NCBI GenBank assembly: GCA_030681635.1
Contig: JAUXRT010000592.1
Location: 1-8,267, forward strand
DNA: 8,267 nucleotides
Reading direction: 5' to 3'
Source of the DNA: Reyranella sp.
GTDB lineage: Bacteria; Pseudomonadota; Alphaproteobacteria; Reyranellales; Reyranellaceae
Part shown: positions 1 to 5,002 of the stretch, in pieces
Layout: the number at the start of each line of letters is the position of its first letter
How positions within the stretch are numbered: position 1 is the stretch's first letter
The notes under the pieces: model-generated
What the model was told of the DNA's origin: nothing
The model's input: the letters and a program-made list of their open reading frames with translations, nothing else
The model's database searches: none
Translations under genes and position numbers: made by a program

Positions 1-1095
1 GCTGCCGCCTTCCTGATCGCCGAGTATCTCAAGATGTCGTATCTCGACATCGTGCGGATGGCGATCGTCCCCACCTGCCTCTACTACTTTGGCCTGCTGG
101 TGATGACCGAGATCGACTCGCGCAAGTACGGCCTGCGCTCCGTCGACCCGGCGATCGACATGACGCTGGGTCAACTCGTGACCCGCTATGGCTTCCACTT
201 CACGTCGCTGATCTCGGTCGTCGTGCTGATGGTCTGGGGCTATTCCGCGACCTATGCCGTCTTCTGGTCGATCCTGCTCGCCATCGCCGTGAGTTTCCTG
301 CGCGCCGATACCGCGCTGTGGCCGCGCAAGCTCATCCCCGCCCTGGCCAACGGCGCGATCCAGGCGCTGGGGGTCGCCGCCACCTGCGCCTGTGCCGGTA
401 TCATCGTCGGCGTCACGACCAAGACCGGCCTGGCTCTGAAATTTTCATCCATCGTCATCGATCTCGCCGGTGGCTCGCTGTTCTGGACCGCGCTCTACAC
501 CTCGCTGATCGTCTGGGTGGTCGGCCTCGCCGTGCCGGTCACGGCCTCCTACATCATGTGCGCGGTGATCGCGGCCCCGGCACTGATCAAGCTCGGCGTG
601 CCCGACTATGCCGCGCACATGTTCATCTTCTATTATGCCGTCCTCTCGGAAGTGTCGCCGCCCACGGCGCTCTCGCCGTTTGCCGCCGCCACGATCACGC
701 GCGCCGACCCCTACGTCACCACGCTCCAGAGCTGGAAGTTCGCGCTGCCGGCCTTCCTGGTGCCGTTCATCTTCGTCCTCGACCCGATCGGCAGCGGCCT
801 GCTGCTCGAATTCCCCAACGGCATGAGCTGGGGCTGGGCTGTCTGGGTGACCATCGGCGCGGCAGCTGGCGTGGTGGCGCTGGCCTTCGCGGCCCAGGGC
901 CATATCACCCGCCCGCTCGGCCTGGCTGCACGCACGGCCTGCTTTGCTGCCGGCGTGTCGCTGATGTTCCCCGACCTGATCGACGACTGGGTCGGCGGCA
1001 TGGTGGCAGCCCGCCTGATCGGCATCGCGATCCTTGGTTTCGTGATTGCCTACGAGATCATGCAGGTGCGGAAAGGCCGCCCTGCCGCCCGATGA
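1..1095 (+). CDS. TRAP transporter fused permease (4TM/12TM type), C-terminal part
   Basis: The reading frame is open from the first base, so the 5' end lies outside the window; the Met codon at 34 is internal. The 364 visible residues are strongly hydrophobic, with several predicted membrane helices. They match the C-terminal half of the DctM-like large permease domain: a conserved polar segment around residues 195-235 contains the Ser-Pro-Pro-Thr-Ala turn (residues 219-223), followed by a phenylalanine/proline-rich helix. The tail after about residue 270 adds extra helices, as in fused DctQM permeases (TRAP 4TM/12TM family). These proteins import organic acids or related solutes across the inner membrane using an ion gradient, with a periplasmic binding protein, usually of the TAXI type, that is not in this window. 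The substrate cannot be read from the sequence. Family assignment is firm; the exact subfamily is inferred because the N-terminal small-subunit part is missing. Confidence 0.88.
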   Translation, partial: AAAFLIAEYLKMSYLDIVRMAIVPTCLYYFGLLVMTEIDSRKYGLRSVDPAIDMTLGQLVTRYGFHFTSLISVVVLMVWGYSATYAVFWSILLAIAVSFLRADTALWPRKLIPALANGAIQALGVAATCACAGIIVGVTTKTGLALKFSSIVIDLAGGSLFWTALYTSLIVWVVGLAVPVTASYIMCAVIAAPALIKLGVPDYAAHMFIFYYAVLSEVSPPTALSPFAAATITRADPYVTTLQSWKFALPAFLVPFIFVLDPIGSGLLLEFPNGMSWGWAVWVTIGAAAGVVALAFAAQGHITRPLGLAARTACFAAGVSLMFPDLIDDWVGGMVAARLIGIAILGFVIAYEIMQVRKGRPAAR

Positions 1096-1119
1096 TATAG
1101 TTCAGCTTATTGTACCGAT

Positions 1120-1216
1120 GGGCGGAATTCCATTGCCCGAAAGATGAAGCCTCCTTAGCGTTCCTCCCAAGGTCCCCCTGGCCGGAAATGGGGAGGACCA
1201 ACTCTAGGGAGGAAGG
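1120..1216 (+). promoter_or_regulatory. Structured leader with SD/anti-SD complementarity upstream of the binding-protein gene
   Basis: Seen directly: the ribosome binding site GGGAGGAA lies at 1207-1214. Its exact complement TTCCTCCC is at 1161-1168. A second complement, CCTCCTTAG (1150-1158), pairs with CTAGGGAGG (1204-1212) over nine bases including one G-U. Between them, 1171-1199 folds into a hairpin with GGTCC (1171-1175) against GGACC (1195-1199), a bulged A and a short C/G extension. The 3' arm of that hairpin contains another GGGAGGA (1191-1197), which could capture the 1161-1168 segment instead. A weaker stem GGGC/GCCC (1120-1123 with 1135-1138) sits upstream. The arrangement would allow alternative folds that hide or expose the ribosome binding site. 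It matches no riboswitch class I recognise, and purine-rich composition could produce some of this by chance. Confidence 0.4.
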
Positions 1217-1218
1217 CA

Positions 1219-2559
1219 ATGGCTTCATCGAAGATCGCGCGTCGTCGTCTCGTCGTTGGTACCGCCGCAGCTTCCGCGGCCTTTGTCGCCGCACCCTTCG
1301 TGCGTGGCGCCCATGCTGCCGGAAAACTCTCCCTGGCACTGTGGGACCATTGGGTGCCCAACGCCAACAACGCCACCAAGACGCTGATCGAGGAGTGGGC
1401 GGCCAAGGAGAAGGTCGATGTCTCCATCGACTTCATCACGTCGCAGGGCAACAAGTTGCTGCTGACCGGCGCCGCCGAATCGCAGGCCAAGTCTGGCCAT
1501 GACGTCTTCGCTTTCTCGACCTGGTTGCCGTCCCGCTATGCCAACATGCTGGTCCCCATGAACGACGTCATGGAGACGTTGATCAAGCAGAACGGCGCCG
1601 TGAACGCCACCGTCGAGTATCTCGGCAAAGTCGACGGCAAGTGGCTGGCCGTACCGGCAACCGTCGGCAGCCAGATCAAGGGGCCGTGCTCGCGCATCGA
1701 TCTCATGAAGGAACTGGCCGGTATCGACGTCCAGGCGATGTATCCCGTTGGCTCGCCACCCAAGGCCGACGCCTGGACATTCGACACATTCCTGAAGGCC
1801 GCCGAGGCCTGCCACAAGGGCGGCCATGCCTTCGGCATTGGCGTCGGCACGACGGCCGACAATGTCGACACGGCTGGGGCAATCTTCCACGGTTTCGGCG
1901 CCCAACTCGTGAACCAGAAGGGCGACATCACGGTCAAGAGCGACAACGTCCGTCAGGCGCTCGACTACTACAAGCGGCTGATGGCCTTCCTGCCGGCCGA
2001 TGCGCCGGCGTGGGACGATGCGTCGAATAACAAGTGGCTGGTCTCGGGCAAGGGCGCGCTGATCATGAATCCACCCAGCGCCTGGGCCGTCGCCAAGCGC
2101 GACGCGCCGCAGATCGCCGAGAAGCTCTGGACCCACGGCTTCGCCGCCGGACCCAAGGGCCGCTACGCGCCGTTCGTGCCGTATTTCTGGGGCGTCTGGA
2201 ACTTCAGCAAGAACCAGTCCGCTGGCAAGAGCGTGATCGCCTATCTCTCGCAGCCCTCGGCGATCGAGAAGATGGTGGAGGCGAGCGGTGGTTACGATCT
2301 GCCCTCATTCGCCAACCTGACGACACTCAAGACCTGGGCGGAAGAGGCGCCGCCCAAGGGCACGCTTTATCACTACCCCAACCCGTTCAATCACCAGGTC
2401 CTGTCGATCGCCGGCGCTCCGGCACCGCACAAGATCGGCGAGGGCATCTACGTCCAGGCCATCCAGACCCAGATGGCGGTCCGCCACTTCAAGGGCGAAG
2501 CCATGGAAAAGACGCTCGATTGGGCGGCCAAGGAAGTGGAAGGCTTCTCGCGCAACTAG
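1219..2559 (+). CDS. ABC-type extracellular solute-binding protein (family 1), Tat-exported
   Basis: A 446-residue protein, the usual size for family 1 (sugar-type) periplasmic binding proteins. The N-terminus carries a twin-arginine motif (A-R-R-R-L-V-V, residues 7-13), a hydrophobic alanine-rich stretch and an A-H-A cleavage site near residue 33, so export by Tat is likely. The mature part begins with a strand ending in D-H-W, followed by a helix with an E-E-W-A pattern. Further on are the F-D-T-F-L-K-A-A-E-A-C segment and a W-L-V-S-G-K-G-A-L-I-M hinge-like segment typical of the family. The ATG at 1219 is preceded by GGGAGGAAGG. The protein should capture a solute in the periplasm, but the ligand is unknown. 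Oddly, no ABC permease or ATPase gene follows: the next gene is convergent, and the upstream neighbour is a TRAP permease. It could be an orphan binding protein working with a distant transporter. Confidence 0.85.
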   Translation: MASSKIARRRLVVGTAAASAAFVAAPFVRGAHAAGKLSLALWDHWVPNANNATKTLIEEWAAKEKVDVSIDFITSQGNKLLLTGAAESQAKSGHDVFAFSTWLPSRYANMLVPMNDVMETLIKQNGAVNATVEYLGKVDGKWLAVPATVGSQIKGPCSRIDLMKELAGIDVQAMYPVGSPPKADAWTFDTFLKAAEACHKGGHAFGIGVGTTADNVDTAGAIFHGFGAQLVNQKGDITVKSDNVRQALDYYKRLMAFLPADAPAWDDASNNKWLVSGKGALIMNPPSAWAVAKRDAPQIAEKLWTHGFAAGPKGRYAPFVPYFWGVWNFSKNQSAGKSVIAYLSQPSAIEKMVEASGGYDLPSFANLTTLKTWAEEAPPKGTLYHYPNPFNHQVLSIAGAPAPHKIGEGIYVQAIQTQMAVRHFKGEAMEKTLDWAAKEVEGFSRN

Positions 2560-2575
2560 CGCGAGCCGGTCGCCG

Positions 2576-2860
2576 CTACTTCAGCAGCTTCAGGCATTCG
2601 CCCGCCGCCTCGGCGGCGGGACGGGCGGCGTCGCGCGACATCGTGCCGTTCATTACCAGCGGCCGGGCGACGCCGGTGACGGCGTCCCTGATATCGGTCT
2701 TGGCCGTTACCGTGGGGGCGGCCTTGTCATAGATCATTCGGCCATCGGGCGAGAGCTGCGCGGCACATGCCGAAGCGGCAGCCTGATCAGCCTGTGCGGT
2801 GGCAGAAAAGGCCAAAAAGAGGGCGAGGACGATTGTCGTGGCGGGCTTCCGGATGGGCAT
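2576..2860 (-). CDS. Small secreted protein of unknown function
   Basis: A 94-residue protein. The start chosen is ATG at 2860, because it gives a clean signal peptide (basic P-I-R-K, hydrophobic core residues 9-20, A-Q-A cleavage site at 22-24) and has an AAGGA ribosome binding site nine bases upstream. A longer frame would begin inside the tRNA and is not credible. The mature part is about 70 residues with two cysteines (32 and 89) that could form a disulfide in the periplasm, and it ends in a helix with C-L-K-L-L-K. I do not recognise a named domain. It begins 22 bases after the 3' end of the tRNA-Thr gene on the same strand, so the two may share a transcript. Its stop lies 16 bases from the convergent binding-protein gene. 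Confidence 0.72.
   Translation of the reverse strand: MPIRKPATTIVLALFLAFSATAQADQAAASACAAQLSPDGRMIYDKAAPTVTAKTDIRDAVTGVARPLVMNGTMSRDAARPAAEAAGECLKLLK
2601..2620. repeat. Perfect GC-only inverted repeat inside the 3' end of the small secreted-protein gene
   Basis: Nine-base arms CCCGCCGCC (2601-2609) and GGCGGCGGG (2612-2620) are separated by TC, giving a very stable stem with a tetraloop in RNA from either strand. It lies about 40 bases beyond the stop codon of the convergent binding-protein gene and within the coding sequence of the small protein (its alanine-rich C-terminal segment). No T-run follows on either strand, so it is not a standard intrinsic terminator. It may still stop or protect the 3' end of the binding-protein mRNA, or it may simply be a by-product of GC-rich Ala/Arg/Gly codons. 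Confidence 0.5.
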
Positions 2861-2882
2861 AGTCGGGAGTCCTTCGGGAAAA

Positions 2883-2957
2883 TGGTGCTGCCGCACAGGA
2901 TTGAACTGTGGACCTCCCCCTTACCAAGGGGGTGCTCTACCACTGAGCTACGGCAGC
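2883..2957 (-). tRNA. tRNA-Thr (anticodon GGU)
   Basis: The - strand folds into a complete cloverleaf of 75 bases including an encoded CCA end. The acceptor stem GCTGCCG pairs with CGGCAGC, followed by discriminator A. The D arm is GCTC/GAGC with loop AGTGGTA. The anticodon stem CCCCC/GGGGG encloses TTGGTAA, with G-G-T at positions 34-36. The variable loop is AGGTC. The T arm CACAG/CTGTG encloses the standard TTCAATC. All stems are fully paired. It reads the threonine codon ACC, the preferred Thr codon in GC-rich genomes. No intron or defect is seen. Confidence 0.97.
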
Positions 2958-2989
2958 GTGCTGGACCGGCCGAAACCGGGCGCGGGCGG

Positions 2990-3018
2990 GGTATGCCATA
3001 GGGCCTGCTGCGGTTCAA
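2990..3018 (-). promoter_or_regulatory. Candidate promoter of the tRNA-Thr gene
   Basis: On the - strand, a TTGAAC -35 box (3013-3018) and a CATACC -10 box (2990-2995) are separated by 17 bases. Transcription would begin roughly 25 bases before the mature tRNA 5' end. The -35 is a good match; the -10 matches only three of six consensus positions. The -35 lies in a small palindrome, CGGTTCAACCG on the + strand (3011-3021). This is a pattern match only. Confidence 0.4.
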
Positions 3019-3125
3019 CCGCTGCCCGCCCGCCGAAACGGCCGCCCCGCGATGGCTTGCCGCAGCACTTCGGCTCAGCCTACCATTTGACCCTGAAGGC
3101 CTTCCAATAGGCCAGGGGGAAACGC

Positions 3126-4229
3126 ATGGACTGGCGCCCAATTTCGGCCGATTCGCACATTACCGAGCCGCCCAACTGCTACCTCGACCACATCGATCCG
3201 GCGTTCCGCGCGCGCGCGCCCCATGTCGTGAACAAGGAAGGCCTGGGCGACATCTACGTCGTGGATGGCATGAAGACGCCGGTGCCCATGGGGCTGATCG
3301 CCGCCGCCGGCGTGGCGCCCAAGGACATCAGGCTGGGCGGCGCGAAATTCGAGGACCTGCACAGGAGCGGCTGGGATCCCACGGCCCGCCTCGCCGACCA
3401 GGACAAGGACGGCGTCGGCGCCGAGATCATCTATCCCACGGTCGGCATGCTGATCTGCAACCATCCCGACTTCGACTACAAGAAGGCCTGCTTCGACGCC
3501 TACAATCGCTGGCTCCAGGCCTACTGCAGCCATGCGCCCGACCGCATCGTCGGCATGGGCCAGACGGCCATGCGCTCGATCAAGGAAGGCATCGCCGACC
3601 TCGAGCGCATCAAGGCCATGGGCTTCAAGGGCGTGATGATGCCGGGCAACCCCGGCGAGCTCGACTACGACCACGAGGCCTACGACCCGTTCTGGGAGGC
3701 CGCCGTCGCGCTGGAACTGCCTCTGTCGTGGCACATCCTCACGTCGAGCGGCGACAACAGCCTGGCCAAGCCGCGCGGCCCCAAGATGAACGGCTTCCTC
3801 GCCATCATCCGCGGCTGCCAGGATATCATGGGCATGCTGGTCTTCTCCGGCGTGTTCGAGCGTCACCCCGGGCTGCGCGTGGTCTGCGTAGAAGCCGACG
3901 CCGGCTGGGCACCGCATTTCATGTACCGCATGGACCACACCTATAAGCGCCATCGCTACTGGATGAAGGGCAAGGAACTGCAGCGCCTGCCGTCGGAATA
4001 TTTCCGCGAGCACATCGCGCTCACCTTCCAGGACGACTGGACCGCCTTCCAGTTCGCCGACCACATGGCGCCGCAGCAGCTCATGTGGGCCAGCGACTTC
4101 CCGCACAGCGATTCGACGTGGCCGTGGAGCCAGGACGTGATCAAGGAGCAGACCGCACACCTCACGCCCGAACTGCGCAAGCGCATCCTGCATGACAACG
4201 TGGCGGAGCTTTACAAGCTGGCGGCTTGA
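3126..4229 (+). CDS. Amidohydrolase family protein (PF04909-type, TIM-barrel metal-dependent hydrolase or decarboxylase)
   Basis: A 367-residue protein, standard for the amidohydrolase 2 family. Metal-ligand positions are visible in order: A-D-S-H near the N-terminus (D9, H11), L-S-W-H-I (H203) and A-S-D-F-P-H (D324). The family signature G-V-F-E-R-H-P-G-L (residues 242-250), with E-A-D-A-G-W after it, is also present. The gamma-resorcylate decarboxylase/5-carboxyvanillate decarboxylase branch uses the same ligand set, so the enzyme may hydrolyse or decarboxylate a small, possibly aromatic, compound; the actual substrate is unknown. There is no signal peptide, so it should be cytoplasmic. The ATG at 3126 is preceded by AGGGGGAA at a good distance. 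It stands alone: the tRNA unit is divergent upstream and no gene in the same direction follows closely, so no pathway can be inferred from neighbours. Confidence 0.9.
   Translation: MDWRPISADSHITEPPNCYLDHIDPAFRARAPHVVNKEGLGDIYVVDGMKTPVPMGLIAAAGVAPKDIRLGGAKFEDLHRSGWDPTARLADQDKDGVGAEIIYPTVGMLICNHPDFDYKKACFDAYNRWLQAYCSHAPDRIVGMGQTAMRSIKEGIADLERIKAMGFKGVMMPGNPGELDYDHEAYDPFWEAAVALELPLSWHILTSSGDNSLAKPRGPKMNGFLAIIRGCQDIMGMLVFSGVFERHPGLRVVCVEADAGWAPHFMYRMDHTYKRHRYWMKGKELQRLPSEYFREHIALTFQDDWTAFQFADHMAPQQLMWASDFPHSDSTWPWSQDVIKEQTAHLTPELRKRILHDNVAELYKLAA
3207..3218. repeat. (CG)6 dinucleotide tract
   Basis: Six uninterrupted CG dinucleotides lie inside the amidohydrolase coding sequence, encoding part of A-F-R-A-R-A-P. 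Such tracts can slip during replication, and a change in copy number would shift the frame near codon 30. No phase-variation context is evident, and the encoded residues look like ordinary protein. Confidence 0.6.
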
Positions 4230-4346
4230 GTTGTCGTCTAGGCCGGTCAAGCGTCGGAATAGGCCAGCAATAGGCGCCAGCGGAGGAGCTTTAGCCGCGG
4301 CCGGCGCGTAAGTTCGCTATGCAACCCTGACGGCAAGGAGCGTTGG

Positions 4347-4508
4347 ATGCTGCCGGGACGCGTACCCCTCTCGATGGCTCCCCTTGGTGCGGTCGAAGCA
4401 GCATCTTCCCGCGACAGCGGCTTCGAGGTGGAGCGCATGCCGAGGGATGTAAACACGACAGGGCCGATTGGCCTTGAGGGCGTGCAGCGGCCTATCAGGG
4501 TCAGATGA
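4347..4508 (+). CDS. Possible small protein, 53 codons (uncertain)
   Basis: This ORF runs from ATG at 4347 to TGA at 4506-4508. It is preceded by AAGGAG with a six-base spacer, one of the better ribosome binding sites in the window. The product is a 53-residue soluble peptide ending in N-T-T-G-P-I-G-L-E-G-V-Q-R-P-I-R-V-R. It has no signal peptide or membrane segment and I recognise no domain. The ORF overlaps the end of the convergent DUF551-like gene by eight bases. Third-position GC is lower than in neighbouring genes, which argues for either non-coding DNA or transferred DNA. The rest of the 4230-4500 gap shows no convincing gene or terminator. It may be a remnant of a larger gene or spurious. 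Confidence 0.3.
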   Translation: MLPGRVPLSMAPLGAVEAASSRDSGFEVERMPRDVNTTGPIGLEGVQRPIRVR

Positions 4509-4869
4509 AATCTGATTCGCGAGGCCGCTTCGGCAGCCGCGCCCATCGTTCCGGATGCAACTCGGGATATTCGATCCAGGGGCCGGTCTCGACGAAGCCG
4601 AGATCGAGCCGTCCGACGTCGCTCGTCCAATAGCCGAACGTCCGCCGATTGGCGTCGAATAGCCAGGCTCCGATCACGATCTCGTCGACGACATGACCGG
4701 AAAGGCCAGGGCAGTACAGCAGCAACGGCCCTTCGTCCTTTGGCGCCGATTCCATAGGCTGCCAGACGATGGCCGCCGCCCGGCGCAGCGTCTCGATTTC
4801 TGCGGCGGCACGCGCGAGAAGCTCGCTCTCGTGCGCCTTGCCGCGCAATTCCTCGATGATGTCCGCCAT
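4501..4869 (-). CDS. DUF551-like hypothetical protein with N-terminal helix
   Basis: A 122-residue protein. The ATG at 4869 is preferred over the GTG six bases upstream because GGAG sits five bases before the ATG but overlaps the space needed for the GTG. Residues 2-33 are a charged, heptad-like helix (M-A-D-I-I-E-E-L-R onward). Then comes W-Q-P-M-E-S-A-P-K-D (36-45) with a short strand L-L-L-Y, and near the end P-E-R-W-A-R-L-P. This beginning and end resemble DUF551-type proteins, which start with a W-x-P...P-x-D motif and end in a W-x-P/L-P motif and are common in phages and prophages. Function is unknown. No other phage gene is seen nearby. It is probably a mobile-DNA remnant or small accessory gene. 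The family link is made by eye. Confidence 0.65.
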   Translation of the reverse strand: MADIIEELRGKAHESELLARAAAEIETLRRAAAIVWQPMESAPKDEGPLLLYCPGLSGHVVDEIVIGAWLFDANRRTFGYWTSDVGRLDLGFVETGPWIEYPELHPERWARLPKRPRESDFI

Positions 4870-4902
4870 GCCCACTCCAGCCGCTCGTTCCCTGTGTCGC
4901 AG

Positions 4903-4930
4903 ACTATACGGGATTCTGGAATAAGGTCAT
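4903..4930 (-). promoter_or_regulatory. Candidate promoter of the DUF551-like gene
   Basis: On the - strand, ATGACC (4925-4930) and TATAGT (4903-4908) are separated by 16 bases. The -10 box matches five of six consensus positions and the -35 four of six. Transcription would start near 4896, leaving a leader of about 27 bases containing the GGAG ribosome binding site. It lies back-to-back with the SulP gene promoter. Confidence 0.5.
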
Positions 4931-4945
4931 GAGGTCCGCAGCGCC

Positions 4946-4974
4946 TTGAGATGCTCGTGGTGGCGGCGCAAAAT
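4946..4974 (+). promoter_or_regulatory. Candidate promoter of the SulP transporter gene
   Basis: TTGAGA (4946-4951) and CAAAAT (4969-4974) are separated by 17 bases, matching five and four of six consensus positions. Initiation near 4981 would give a leader of about 22 bases to the GTG at 5003, with AAGGA in between. This favours 5003 as the start codon, since the longer open frame begins at the -35 box itself. Confidence 0.5.
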
Positions 4975-5002
4975 CGATTTTTCCAAAGTGAAGGACATCT
5001 GC

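Noticed and set aside
1225..2136. A 303-codon open frame antisense to the solute-binding-protein gene
   Set aside because: Low-complexity composition and no ribosome binding site or family signature; a shadow of the sense gene.
2861..2896. Extended start of the small secreted-protein gene, reaching into the tRNA
   Set aside because: It would translate part of the tRNA and bury the signal peptide; the ATG at 2860 has its own ribosome binding site.
2883..2957. tRNA-Thr as an integration site for a genomic island
   Set aside because: No repeated copy of the tRNA 3' end and no integrase gene are visible in the window.
3075..4250. A 391-codon open frame antisense to the amidohydrolase gene
   Set aside because: The product is His/Val/Gly/Asp-rich and domainless; it mirrors codon bias of the sense gene, which has clear catalytic motifs.
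4247..4630. A 127-codon - strand open frame across 4247-4630
   Set aside because: It runs out of frame through the DUF551-like gene, has no ribosome binding site and an Arg/Ser-rich composition typical of spurious frames.
4946..5002. Earlier start (TTG at 4946) for the SulP gene
   Set aside because: It coincides with the likely -35 box and lacks a ribosome binding site; the GTG at 5003 has AAGGA at proper spacing.
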